A DNA stretch of 64,000 nucleotides from NCBI RefSeq assembly GCF_029203305.1, contig NC_089466.1, positions 744,001 to 808,000 of the forward strand. The letters run 5' to 3'. This DNA comes from Yamadazyma tenuis (Eukaryota; Ascomycota; Pichiomycetes; Serinales; Debaryomycetaceae). The notes beneath the pieces are model-generated. The model had not been told where the DNA came from, did no database searches, and was given only the letters and a program-made list of their open reading frames with translations. The stretch's first letter is position 1. The number at the start of each line of letters is the position of its first letter. Of the stretch, positions 38,017 to 47,521 are shown in pieces. Both the position numbers and the translations under genes were made by a program.

Positions 38017-40275
38017 ATGTCCGCTGCATCCAACAAAGAGTCTCTTCGTCCTGATGACCCATCCGCAACTAATTTGGGTATCAAATCCCGGTCTATTTCC
38101 GTCAACTCGACTCCATTGTTGACGGGTGACATTCGCTCGTCTTCTATCGCCGCCGGATCTATCGCTGGTGGCTCCAACTTCTTCAGAGATGGCAGTGAAA
38201 TCGAGTTGTCCCAAAATTTGGACATTGTTGGAGCCCTTAACAACTTGAAATTGGACGAAGAAATCAACAGTTTTGACCATTTCAATTTGAACACCGCTGC
38301 CAAAGGCTCCAACGGGGACCGAAACATCGCATCCACCGACGAGTCTGTTACTGACTCGTCCACTCCGGCCAACGAAAACTCCAGGGACTTTGGAAACTTG
38401 ACTCCAAATCCCTCCAACTTCGAGTTTAACAACTTCATGCATGCCACCCCCAACACCTGGAACTACAACGTCAGTCAGTTTGTTCCACAATCAGCTCCTC
38501 CATTTGTGTACGGTATCAATGTCAATCCGGACTATGAACACGACTTGCACGACAAAATGCCCCAAAACTTTGAATTGCCAGATGAACCTCCACAGGACGG
38601 CACTAGAAACTTAAACTTGCCATTCTCGACACCTCCCTTGGTTGGAACCCTGAACTTTTCCAATTTTTCTGGGGCTGCCATGCCTGAGAGAAACTCTTCT
38701 GTTTCAAAAGACAATTCGTCTAGTGAGGGTGAATTGGACACCTCTACCAAGACCGATAACACCAAAGTAACTCCCCACCAGTTGTATCAGCCATTTTCGA
38801 TCACCCCCAACTCCACCTCTCAGCCTGAGTTCAGTACTCTTAAGTTTGATCCTACTCAACCAGCATACCAACCTAGTAATGAAATGTACTTGGGAAACAA
38901 CTTCTGGGCAAGTGCTCAGGTTCAACAACAGGTTCAACAACAAGTCCAGCAGCAGGTCCAGCAACAAGTTCAACAGGTTCAGGAACAGGTCCAGCATCAG
39001 GTTCAACAGCAGTTGATGAACTCACAAATGAACATGAGAAGCAATTTCTTGAGTTCGGTTCAACCAACGCAGACCAACTCCAATCGGTTCAACCGTCGTT
39101 CCAACAACTTAATGAACCAACAATCGAACTACCTGTCAGGCTCTTCGATCGACTCGGGTTCCAACAACCATGGAAACAACAACTACAACGACGTGATGAA
39201 TGTCCATAGAAAGTTGCACAACAACCCCAACAGAAGAAAGGGTGATGATGCCACTAAGTACATCAACGCCAAGTTGGAAGATTTCACTGGAGAAATCTTC
39301 TCCTTGTGCAAGGATCAGCATGGATGTCGATTTTTGCAAAGACAATTGGATTTGGGCAAGGACATCGAAAACAAGCAAAACGCCAACAATATCCTTTCGT
39401 CTGATATTGCTGCCACCATGATTTTCAACGAAATCTACTTGAAGATTATTGAGTTGATGATTGATCCCTTTGGAAACTACTTGATCCAGAAGTTGTTTGA
39501 AAACGTTTCGGTCGACCAGAGAATCATCTTGGTGAAGAATGCGGCTCCTGACTTCATTCGGATCGCCTTGGACCCTCATGGCACCAGGGCTTTACAGAAG
39601 TTAGTGGAGTGCATTTCAACTGAAGCCGAGTGTAAGTTGATCATCGACAATTTGTCTCCTCACATTGTTTCGTTATCGAGAGACTTGAACGGTAATCACG
39701 TTGTACAGAAGTGTTTACAGAAGTTATCGTCCAAGCAAAACCAGTTCATTTTTGACACTGCTTCTCTGCACTGTAACGATATTGCTACTCATAGACATGG
39801 ATGTTGTGTGTTGCAACGGTGTTTGGACTATGGAAATGCTGCTCAAAGAAAACAATTGTCCAGCAAGATCGCCGAAAATGCCACCAATTTATCGTTGGAT
39901 CCTTTTGGAAACTACGTGGTGCAATATGTCTTGTCCAGAGGTGATGAACAGTCAGTTGCAATCATTTTGAACCACATCAAGTCTCATCTCATTGTCTTAT
40001 CATTGCACAAGTTTGGGTCCAATGTCATTGAAAAGTCGTTGAGAATCTCCAAGTTGACCAACGGGTTGGTGCAAGCATTGTTGATGAATGCTGACCATTT
40101 CCAGGACTTGTTGAATGATCCATTTGGAAATTATGTCTTGCAAACCAGCTTGGATGTGGCCACCAAAGCTGACTTGGTGAAATTGTCGCTGGCATTACAG
40201 CCTTTACTTCCAAATGTAAAAAATACCCCCCATGGAAGAAGAATCATGTCCAAGGTTCAAAGCATTGTGCTCTAG
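38017..40275 (+). CDS. PUF4: Pumilio-family RNA-binding protein, Puf4-type
   Basis: 752 residues. The C-terminal half (about 425-745) has eight Puf repeats with recognisable RNA-base contact triplets: Q-H-G-C-R-F-L-Q, D-P-F-G-N-Y-L-I-Q, D-P-H-G-T-R-A-L-Q, D-L-N-G-N-H-V-V-Q, H-R-H-G-C-C-V-L-Q, D-P-F-G-N-Y-V-V-Q, H-K-F-G-S-N-V-I-E and D-P-F-G-N-Y-V-L-Q. Order and wording match Saccharomyces Puf4 closely. Puf4 binds UGUA elements in 3' untranslated regions, particularly of ribosome-biogenesis mRNAs, and recruits the Ccr4-Not deadenylase. The N-terminal half is low in complexity and disordered, with a Val-Gln repeat at residues 301-332. A typical length for this group. Confidence 0.92.
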   Translation: MSAASNKESLRPDDPSATNLGIKSRSISVNSTPLLTGDIRSSSIAAGSIAGGSNFFRDGSEIELSQNLDIVGALNNLKLDEEINSFDHFNLNTAAKGSNGDRNIASTDESVTDSSTPANENSRDFGNLTPNPSNFEFNNFMHATPNTWNYNVSQFVPQSAPPFVYGINVNPDYEHDLHDKMPQNFELPDEPPQDGTRNLNLPFSTPPLVGTLNFSNFSGAAMPERNSSVSKDNSSSEGELDTSTKTDNTKVTPHQLYQPFSITPNSTSQPEFSTLKFDPTQPAYQPSNEMYLGNNFWASAQVQQQVQQQVQQQVQQQVQQVQEQVQHQVQQQLMNSQMNMRSNFLSSVQPTQTNSNRFNRRSNNLMNQQSNYLSGSSIDSGSNNHGNNNYNDVMNVHRKLHNNPNRRKGDDATKYINAKLEDFTGEIFSLCKDQHGCRFLQRQLDLGKDIENKQNANNILSSDIAATMIFNEIYLKIIELMIDPFGNYLIQKLFENVSVDQRIILVKNAAPDFIRIALDPHGTRALQKLVECISTEAECKLIIDNLSPHIVSLSRDLNGNHVVQKCLQKLSSKQNQFIFDTASLHCNDIATHRHGCCVLQRCLDYGNAAQRKQLSSKIAENATNLSLDPFGNYVVQYVLSRGDEQSVAIILNHIKSHLIVLSLHKFGSNVIEKSLRISKLTNGLVQALLMNADHFQDLLNDPFGNYVLQTSLDVATKADLVKLSLALQPLLPNVKNTPHGRRIMSKVQSIVL
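38917..39012 (+). repeat. PUF4: Val-Gln coding repeat inside PUF4
   Basis: Thirty-two codons in a V-Q-Q-Q pattern, mostly a 12-bp period of GTT/GTC plus three Gln codons, with one Glu and one His interruption. Third positions vary (CAA/CAG, GTT/GTC), so selection on the protein is likely. Confidence 0.85.
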
Positions 40276-40403
40276 CGGGCATGAGTATTTATAGTAGTTT
40301 CATTGTATTTTAGAGTGTAAATAATGCAAACAAAAGTTTAATCTTGATCGCGACTTTGTGAAGAGCGAAATCTTATCTGCAATTTCTCCTAAAGAACATT
40401 AAA

Positions 40404-43040
40404 ATGACCGTTAACGGCTCGAACCCCCTGGATTCGGATAACTTTGCATCCATTGATAATAAAACATATAAAGACACCGTCCAGTCTTCAAATCCCAGAA
40501 AAAGGCCCATGAAAAAGAGAAAGTATAGTCGGGGTGGATGCGAAGAGTGCAAACGGCGCAAAATGAAATGTGATGAAGGGAAACCTTTTTGCTACAACTG
40601 CACTCGGCTCAACAAGGCTTGTGTTTATAAGTCCAAGAACAAGTTTAATATCAGTTCAGGTCCTGAAGTTCAGGTACCAGAGCTGGATCAAATGTCTGTT
40701 TCTACATCGCAAAGCTCTTCGCACCATAGGAACAGACCTATTCCCAACAAAGTACCGACTCAAAACTCCCCCCAAACATTCTCAGTACAACATTACATGC
40801 CCAGTGGCGAATACATGAACACTTTTGTTCGAGTAGACCTGCCGGCCACGCCGTCTGGCCCTCCCCTTCAATATTCATTCCTGGAGCGAGAACCTTTAAA
40901 CCCGGTACCGCTACCGGGAAACTTCACGCTGCTACTGCCGTCGAATGGATCCACCGCTGCAGCTTCGCCGCTGGGCCGGGCGTTTAAAAATGCCATTTCG
41001 GATATCTTATCACCCTCAAATGGTGATAACTTTGCTAGTGACACAGATTGGCAGGAAATGAAGCATCTCTTCGACGAGGCCACGATTCTCGTGAGCGATA
41101 TGAACGATCTCCAGCTGTTTGATTTGCTCAACTATAACAACTTGGACCATCTTGATAATCGAGACTATCTCCACAAGAAGACTGACCCATTGGGACTGGT
41201 GGAGATGCCGTTCTTGGACCAAAAAATTGAAAAGGAACAACTGAAGGCCCGTCGACAGCACAACTCTCCTGCCACTCTTGGTGCTTCCAGCTCCCCCACC
41301 GCTCTTAGTGCAATTTCTCATCCAAATTCGATGGCCAGTAACAGCCCCAGAAACACTTTTAGCGACACCTTTGAGAAGCATGTGTTTGAAATCAACGAGT
41401 TCTCTCAGGAGATTATCAACAACTCCAACAACGGCAAGTACCAGTTTGAAAACGACTTGACTCCTCAGACTAACCAGGTCCAAGGATCCGTGTCCAACAC
41501 TGAGTTGATCGAATACACCATCAAGCAGCACCGTCTCGTGGGCCCCCATGCAGCGTACTTGCGGTACTTGAACAAGAAGGTCACCGGCGATGCGTTCTTC
41601 CCATTTGCGTCTTCAGTGGAACACAATGAAGTAGTGAATGTGCTCCTTAAATATTCCAACAACTGCCCTTACTTGTTGAGTGCATTACTTGCCATGATAG
41701 CTACCGTCGAGTTCAACATCACCGGTAAGCCAGTACACGAGTTGAGTGGGCAAAAGTACGTTTCCGTGTGCCTCAAGTCGCTAAGTCAAGCATTTGCCAG
41801 TAATAGCTCCAATAAAGTGGACCAATTCCTCAACGACATCGAACGGTTGCTTTTGACGGTGATTCTTCTCAGTTCCATCTTCTCTTCCAAGACCTACGAG
41901 AACAACGACAACATCCTCAACAGTTGGAAAACCCACCTACGCGGAACAAAAGACTTATTGATCAACTACAGCAATACTACCACCAAAAGAAACACTCGAG
42001 GGGTTTCCCGTGGCACTGCTCTAGCTCGAACGTGGTTCTTTGCCATAGAGTCGCTCGCCAGCATCACCACCCCGTTTGGAGGAACTCTCAGCAGTCGTCG
42101 CAAAGAAGAAAACCATCAATACTCAACCTCCGACATCGACACCAACGACAAGGTGTTTCTCGACACTGGGTACTTTGGCAAGGAGCAGAACCCCGACTAT
42201 TACGAGGCTCTCGTGAGTATCGGCCTTATTGTCAAGAACAACACGGTGGAATTCAACCTTTTTCTAGGGTTTACCCTCGAGTTTGTGCTTTTGGTCAAGG
42301 AGTACACCAAGGTTCTGGAGTATCTTAGGGCTGCCGAGCCCAAGAATCGCCAGATCTCTTCGCCGCAAGTGCTAAAACTCTTGTCGTTGGTGGAAAAGAG
42401 TCAGATGGCTGTGCTAGCTCCGATGTTGAACACAAAAGATTGCACTATTCCCGAGTCCAGCCCAGCACACCCCCAGTTTCCTCGTATCGACCCCTACCGC
42501 CTCAACTTTCCCGAGGCTGCGTACGGGACCTACAAGTCACCTGAGGGCCATGTCACCGTGTATTCGTGGTTTGATCTCAGCCAGCAGATCCACACAGACC
42601 TGCTTTTTTTACGGGTTCTTCTCATGCCGGGGATCTTCCAGCTCCCCAAGTCGAGTCCTCTTGTCCAAGAGTTGCTCATGAAGCTCGCCAACCACTTGTT
42701 CTACGTGCTACCAAAAAATAGCCCTGACTACGACGCTCGCAAAGACATTATCCTATGTGAAACTGACAACTATTTTTTGTCGACAGATATGTTTGATTCC
42801 CGGGTGTTCATGACACAAAGTGCCTTCAGGCTCATCACTGGGCTACTTGACGATGACGATCACCTCGAGAAAATCGAGCTTATTTTCAAAGGTATGGTGG
42901 AGTTGGGAAACGGATCGGCAGTGGAGGCATTGAACAATGTGATTCTGCGCCGAACCTGGTTGCGGAGCCACCCTGCAGGCGGCAACCACGACCCCACTGA
43001 AGTGGAGCTCGCCCAACTGGAAGTGGTTCCATTCGCATAG
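40404..43040 (+). CDS. Zn(2)-Cys(6) transcription factor, Lys14-like
   Basis: 878 residues. The zinc cluster is near the N-terminus, with Cys at 46, 49, 56, 63, 66 and 73 (CX2CX6CX6CX2CX6C) and basic residues K-R-R-K between the second and third Cys; a basic patch precedes it (R-K-R-P-M-K-K-R-K). The local string R-K-Y-S-R-G-G-C-E-E-C-K-R-R-K-M-K-C resembles Lys14 of Saccharomyces and the LYS14-related group that is expanded in Candida, which in yeast activates lysine biosynthesis genes with alpha-aminoadipate semialdehyde as co-inducer. Its targets here are not known. The middle is Ser/Asn-rich, and the C-terminal half (about 375-800) is the helical fungal-factor regulatory domain. Exact orthology is uncertain. 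Confidence 0.82.
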   Translation: MTVNGSNPLDSDNFASIDNKTYKDTVQSSNPRKRPMKKRKYSRGGCEECKRRKMKCDEGKPFCYNCTRLNKACVYKSKNKFNISSGPEVQVPELDQMSVSTSQSSSHHRNRPIPNKVPTQNSPQTFSVQHYMPSGEYMNTFVRVDLPATPSGPPLQYSFLEREPLNPVPLPGNFTLLLPSNGSTAAASPLGRAFKNAISDILSPSNGDNFASDTDWQEMKHLFDEATILVSDMNDLQLFDLLNYNNLDHLDNRDYLHKKTDPLGLVEMPFLDQKIEKEQLKARRQHNSPATLGASSSPTALSAISHPNSMASNSPRNTFSDTFEKHVFEINEFSQEIINNSNNGKYQFENDLTPQTNQVQGSVSNTELIEYTIKQHRLVGPHAAYLRYLNKKVTGDAFFPFASSVEHNEVVNVLLKYSNNCPYLLSALLAMIATVEFNITGKPVHELSGQKYVSVCLKSLSQAFASNSSNKVDQFLNDIERLLLTVILLSSIFSSKTYENNDNILNSWKTHLRGTKDLLINYSNTTTKRNTRGVSRGTALARTWFFAIESLASITTPFGGTLSSRRKEENHQYSTSDIDTNDKVFLDTGYFGKEQNPDYYEALVSIGLIVKNNTVEFNLFLGFTLEFVLLVKEYTKVLEYLRAAEPKNRQISSPQVLKLLSLVEKSQMAVLAPMLNTKDCTIPESSPAHPQFPRIDPYRLNFPEAAYGTYKSPEGHVTVYSWFDLSQQIHTDLLFLRVLLMPGIFQLPKSSPLVQELLMKLANHLFYVLPKNSPDYDARKDIILCETDNYFLSTDMFDSRVFMTQSAFRLITGLLDDDDHLEKIELIFKGMVELGNGSAVEALNNVILRRTWLRSHPAGGNHDPTEVELAQLEVVPFA

Positions 43041-43175
43041 TCGTCGTATACACGGGTTTATTTTACGCATCAAGGTTCATTCGTATTGGTCGTTTAGTGA
43101 GATGCGCGCGCTTCCTGCACCATTCGCCGCAGCTCGAAACTTTTCAATCCAAACATTGATTTGATTCTAACAACT

Positions 43176-44576
43176 ATGTCGACAGAAGCGTCTCCTCTTT
43201 TGCAGACTCCTACCAACGACCTGGAAACCAAGCCAGGATACATCCCCAAAGATAAAATTGAATGGGAATTTGGCGGTCCCCTTGGGGCTGCTGGAATGAT
43301 CTTTGGGTTCCCATTGTTGATGTGGTACATGTGGATTTCGGCCCAGTTCTACAACGGTGCCTTAGCCTGGCCCCAGGACGGCCAGTCATGGGGTGAGTTT
43401 GGATACGACTTATGGACCTACTTCGTCAAGTTTGGCTTGCCGTCATGGAAAACCACTGCTACCTTTCTTGGATTCGTGGTTGTTCAAGGTATCTTCTATT
43501 TGACCTTACCAGGATTCTGGACTAAGGGTCAGCCATTGGCCCACAAAAACAATGAGCAGTTGCCATACTTCTGCAATGCATTGTCGTCGTTGTACGTGAC
43601 GTTGGCACTTTTGTTGGTGTTCCACGTAACAGGCATCTACGACTTGAGTACTCTTATTGAAGACATTGGAGAGTTCACCACCATTTCCATCTTCACCGGA
43701 GTTATCTTGTCGTTTTTGTTGTACTTCTATGTGCTCTTTGTATCCAAGGATTACCTCGACCTCACCGGAAACTTCATCTATGATGTTTTCCTTGGTACTA
43801 CTTTGAACCCCAGAATTGGTAAGTACTTGGACTTGAAGATGTTTTTTGAAATCAGGATTCCATGGTACATCTTGTTTTTCTTGTCCTTGTCATTGGTATT
43901 AAAACAAATCAAGGACTACGGATCTCCCAGTGTCCAGGCGGTATTTTTGTTGACGGCTCATTGGTTATATGCCAATGCTTGTTCTAAAGGTGAAGAATTG
44001 GTGGTTCCAACCTGGGACATGGCCTACGAGAAGTTCGGGTTTATGTTGTTGTTTTGGAACATGGCAGGTGTGCCTTTTACCTACTACCACTGTATCTTGT
44101 ATCTTGCTTACCATGACCCTAGTGAATATGCCTGGCCTTGGTGGGTCATGGTGGTTTTGTTTGTGGTTTTGTTTGCATCCTACTACCTTTTTGACACCGG
44201 TAACCGTCAAAAGAACAGCTTCAAGAAGCATATCGCTGGTGACAAGAAGATCAGAAAGACTTTCCCATACTTGCCATATTCGGATTTGGTTGACCCCAAA
44301 TTCATTAAATGTGAAAATGGAGGGGTGCTTTTGACCGATGGCTGGTACGTGTATGCTCGTAAGGCCCATTACACGGCCGATTATATCATGTGCTTGACAT
44401 GGGCCTTGGTATGTGGATTTGGTTCACCTTTGCCCTGGTTCCATCCGATTTTCTTCTTGATTGTTTTGGTTCACAGAGCTGCTAGAGACAGCAGAAAGTG
44501 TGCCAAGAAGTATGGGAAGGACTGGGACCGGTACTTGGAGGCTTGCCCCTACTTATTTATTCCCTATGTGTATTAG
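43176..44576 (+). CDS. ERG4: C-24(28) sterol reductase
   Basis: 466 residues from the ATG at 43176. Erg4 does the last step of ergosterol synthesis in the ER, reducing the C24(28) double bond of ergosta-5,7,22,24(28)-tetraenol with NADPH. Seven to nine hydrophobic helices are apparent. The C-terminal signature of the sterol reductase family is complete: [18 protein letters not shown], then H-R-A-A-R-D and K-Y-G-K-D-W-D-R-Y and the end [10 protein letters not shown], as in yeast Erg4. Its convergent neighbour is SCL1, 136 bp away. Confidence 0.94.
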   Translation: MSTEASPLLQTPTNDLETKPGYIPKDKIEWEFGGPLGAAGMIFGFPLLMWYMWISAQFYNGALAWPQDGQSWGEFGYDLWTYFVKFGLPSWKTTATFLGFVVVQGIFYLTLPGFWTKGQPLAHKNNEQLPYFCNALSSLYVTLALLLVFHVTGIYDLSTLIEDIGEFTTISIFTGVILSFLLYFYVLFVSKDYLDLTGNFIYDVFLGTTLNPRIGKYLDLKMFFEIRIPWYILFFLSLSLVLKQIKDYGSPSVQAVFLLTAHWLYANACSKGEELVVPTWDMAYEKFGFMLLFWNMAGVPFTYYHCILYLAYHDPSEYAWPWWVMVVLFVVLFASYYLFDTGNRQKNSFKKHIAGDKKIRKTFPYLPYSDLVDPKFIKCENGGVLLTDGWYVYARKAHYTADYIMCLTWALVCGFGSPLPWFHPIFFLIVLVHRAARDSRKCAKKYGKDWDRYLEACPYLFIPYVY

Positions 44577-44712
44577 GACATTCACCATTACAAGCACAAG
44601 AGGAGGATTCACTATTTTAACATCATTTAGTCCACTCAACACAATTAGGACAGGGATTAACCTGTCTGATATCTCAATAAAAGTACTTGTTTTCATTCCT
44701 ATACTACTAACT

Positions 44713-45510
44713 CTAATCCTGTTCGGATATGGCAACTAACCGTTCGTCAATCTCATCAGCACTTAAAATCCGGAACCCTTCTTCAGTAGCCACTCCGATC
44801 TCCACGTCGTTCTTACGGAACTCGGCTCCCAACACCGAGCTCAATGCATTGATTGCAAACTCCACGGTGTCCTTCCAGTCACCTTTGACGTGGTCCATCT
44901 TCTTAAACTTCTTTTCCAAGTATGTGGTGGCTTCTTGCAGTTTAGGTCCAGTAGATACCGCCTTTACACCCGTGTAGTACCCAGCAGGATCACACTTGAA
45001 AATCTGAGGCCCACGGTCTTCATCTTCAGTATCCACTTGACAAAAAGTCAATGCCACTCCTAATGGACGCATATAGGCTCTTTGAGTATATAACTGGGCC
45101 AAGTTGGCCATTCTTTTAGCCAAACTCTCCACCGGCATCTCATACCCGTACTGGTAGCGGAACTCTGCCGCTTCAGCTCTGGCCCGTAATGCCTGGGATC
45201 TGGCATCAGCTATAGATCCACTTGCAACCATCCCAATGGAAGGGGTGATCTTGAAAATGTATGAGATGGTGTTGGAATCCAATAACTTATCGGGGATCTT
45301 CTTCTGGGAAATCATGACAGCCGAGTCTTTACCGACAACTCCAATTGATGTTAAATTGGAGGAGTTTATGGCTTTGAAGGCATATTCCACTTGGTATAAT
45401 CTCCCCTCTGGGGAGAAGATGGTGATGTGTCTGTCGAAACCAGCTGAGTCTAAAGAGAGTGTTAGTATACCATTGGCCCCCAGGTGATATTCGGTTTACA
45501 TACTTGACAT
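44713..45510 (-). CDS. SCL1: 20S proteasome subunit alpha-1 (Scl1), spliced
   Basis: Two exons: 45504-45510 (7 nt, A-T-G-T-C-A-A) and 44713-45449, joined to 247 codons. The product starts [14 protein letters not shown] and contains the alpha-subunit signature [13 protein letters not shown]. Without splicing the first exon is missing and a truncated start appears at V-E-Y-A. Alpha-1 forms part of the outer rings that gate the core. Downstream features matching yeast Scl1: [29 protein letters not shown] and the end [10 protein letters not shown]. Divergent from HOS2, with 133 bp between the start codons. Confidence 0.95.
45450..45503 (-). other. SCL1: Spliceosomal intron of SCL1
   Basis: 54 nt on the minus strand: donor GTATGT at 45503, branch TACTAAC (45467-45461, branch A 45462), acceptor TAG ending at 45450, 12 nt after the branch A. 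It splits the third codon after its first base. Confidence 0.95.
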
Positions 45511-45643
45511 TGTTATGTATTAATTACTGGTGTCTATCAGTGGCGATTAAAAGTTTGAGACTTGAACCTCAAAAGTTCGCGCATTTTTTTCTCACCTTTT
45601 GCATTTACACAGACACCACTCACAACCAGCATCGCATTTACTC

Positions 45644-46993
45644 ATGGAGGAAGTCACCTTCACCACCGATAGGCGAACTACACAGCACACTCCGCTTTAC
45701 TATGGGACGCTGCTAAGTCCTCCCAACGTCTCCTACCATTACAACCCCGAGGTTACCCGCTACCACTATGGGCCTCATCATCCTATGAAACCTTTCAGAC
45801 TTCTTCTAACTGACCATTTGGTTATTTCCTACAAGCTATACGAGCAGATGGATCTCTACACCCCGCGTCGGGCCACCAAAGATGAGCTTCTTCAGTTTCA
45901 TTCCGAGGACTATGTCAATTTTCTCGAAAGTGTCACACCCCAAGCTACCGGGAAGCTTGCGGAGAAAACTCTTGCCCAGTTTAATATCGGAGAGGACTGT
46001 CCTGTTTTCGATGGGATGTATGACTACTCAGCCATCTACGCGGGTGCCTCGCTTGATGCCACGCGCAAGTTGATTAGTGGCCAGTCTGATATCGCCATCA
46101 ACTGGTCGGGTGGATTGCACCATGCCAAAAAGTTTGAGCCCAGCGGGTTCTGCTACGTTAATGATATTGTATTGAGCATCATGAACCTTCTACGGGTGCA
46201 CCCGCGGGTGATGTATATCGATATTGACCTCCACCACGGTGATGGGGTACAAGAGGCCTTTTACACCAGTGACCGGGTCATGACCGTCTCATTCCACAAG
46301 TACAACGGGGAGTTCTTCCCCGGAACCGGGGCCATGGACGAGCGTGGCATAGGTCGAGGCAAGAACTACGCCATCAACGTGCCGTTGAAGGACGGTATTG
46401 ACGACGACTCTTACATCCGGCTTTTTAAGCTGATCATGGAACCTTTGATCACCAAATTCCAGCCAACAGCCATCGTACAACAGTGTGGGGCTGACTCGCT
46501 TGGGTTCGACCGCTTGGGGTGTTTCAACTTGAACATCCGAGCCCATGGTGAGTGTGTCAAGTTCATCAAATCGTTTGGCCTTCCTCTCTTGGTGCTCGGC
46601 GGTGGAGGGTATACCCCACGGAATGTGTCGAGACTTTGGTGCTACGAAACGTCCATTTTGAACGATGTATCGTTGGACGACAAGATCCCCAACTATTTGC
46701 CCACGTACGACTGGTTTGCTCCAGATTACTCGCTCCACCCGCAGTTGGATGGTCGCATCGATAATAAAAACAGTAAAAAGTATATCGAGTGCGTGAAACA
46801 AGAGGTGTTGGAGCAGCTCCGGTTCTTGAACCACGCCCCGTCGGTGCAGATGAGTGATATTCCACCCGATTTGACGGGGTTGACGGAGGAGGAGGAAGAT
46901 GCTATTAGGGACTTGAATGAGGAGCAGGAGACCGACAGAGAGATGCGGAACGTGAAGGACGAGGCCCGCGTGGGGGAAATGGTGGCCACATGA
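45644..46993 (+). CDS. HOS2: Class I histone deacetylase Hos2
   Basis: 449 residues from the ATG at 45644. Hos2 is a catalytic subunit of the Set3 complex and removes acetyl groups from histones H3/H4, mainly in coding regions. The active-site motifs are intact: H159-H160 in [15 protein letters not shown], zinc ligands Asp195 and His197 in [16 protein letters not shown] with the third zinc-binding Asp, and G-G-G-G-Y-T-P-R-N with the catalytic Tyr. It tracks yeast Hos2 closely, including Y-H-Y-G and M-K-P-F-R-L near the N-terminus and an acidic E-E-E-E-D C-terminal part. CTG at 46430 lies where yeast Hos2 has Ser (L-F-K-S-I). Confidence 0.95.
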   Translation: MEEVTFTTDRRTTQHTPLYYGTLLSPPNVSYHYNPEVTRYHYGPHHPMKPFRLLLTDHLVISYKLYEQMDLYTPRRATKDELLQFHSEDYVNFLESVTPQATGKLAEKTLAQFNIGEDCPVFDGMYDYSAIYAGASLDATRKLISGQSDIAINWSGGLHHAKKFEPSGFCYVNDIVLSIMNLLRVHPRVMYIDIDLHHGDGVQEAFYTSDRVMTVSFHKYNGEFFPGTGAMDERGIGRGKNYAINVPLKDGIDDDSYIRLFKLIMEPLITKFQPTAIVQQCGADSLGFDRLGCFNLNIRAHGECVKFIKSFGLPLLVLGGGGYTPRNVSRLWCYETSILNDVSLDDKIPNYLPTYDWFAPDYSLHPQLDGRIDNKNSKKYIECVKQEVLEQLRFLNHAPSVQMSDIPPDLTGLTEEEEDAIRDLNEEQETDREMRNVKDEARVGEMVAT

Positions 46994-47210
46994 TGTCCAA
47001 CTTCACCGTGTTCCCCCACTCGCTTGTACAGTACTTGTATAATAAATGTATAACACTATGAGGTCAGAGTGCTGAGTTTTACGCGTGCGTGTGCCTTCTG
47101 AGGGTGCGTCCAGGCGTACACATCAGACCCGTGCCTTCACCAATCATTTCGTCCCAAGTCGCACTCCATTTCGGAACTGAAAATTCACTCCAACAACTCA
47201 CTACACAATC

Positions 47211-47390
47211 ATGTCAGCATACAAACAAGCCGGTATTTCCTTGAACAAGGCCATGTCCATTGCCGCCAGAACCGTTAGAGCCGCCTTAAAGCCTGAACTC
47301 AAGGCTGGTGCCGAAAGAAGAGGTTTCACTGAAGCCAAGGTCATCAAGATCGAAAAGGGTGTACAGGGCGAGGCCAAACTTTTAAACTAA
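47211..47390 (+). CDS. ATP15: F1F0-ATP synthase epsilon subunit
   Basis: 59 residues. Starts M-S-A-Y-K-Q-A-G-I-S (yeast: M-S-A-W-R-K-A-G-I-S) and continues with A-A-R-T-V-R-A-A-L-K-P-E-L-K. Epsilon is a small subunit of the mitochondrial F1 central stalk, bound to gamma and delta, with no cleaved presequence. Its basic, helical composition and length near 60 agree with the yeast protein of 62. Codon use is strongly biased (GCC, AAG, GGT), like other ATP synthase genes. An ACGCGTGCG motif occurs near 47082, upstream. Confidence 0.92.
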   Translation: MSAYKQAGISLNKAMSIAARTVRAALKPELKAGAERRGFTEAKVIKIEKGVQGEAKLLN

Positions 47391-47521
47391 TGGCTCCAAC
47401 CGTTCTAATGGATCCGTTAACTATCCGATGATATATACACGAATATACACATTCAAGTCGATTTTCTGGTGGTGACTTATCACTAATAATGTATTGTCTA
47501 TAAATATTATATACAGATTGC

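Noticed and set aside
45511..45643. Proteasome-associated (Rpn4/PACE) element near SCL1
   Set aside because: Best match, AGTGGCGAT, agrees with GGTGGCAAA at only six of nine positions.
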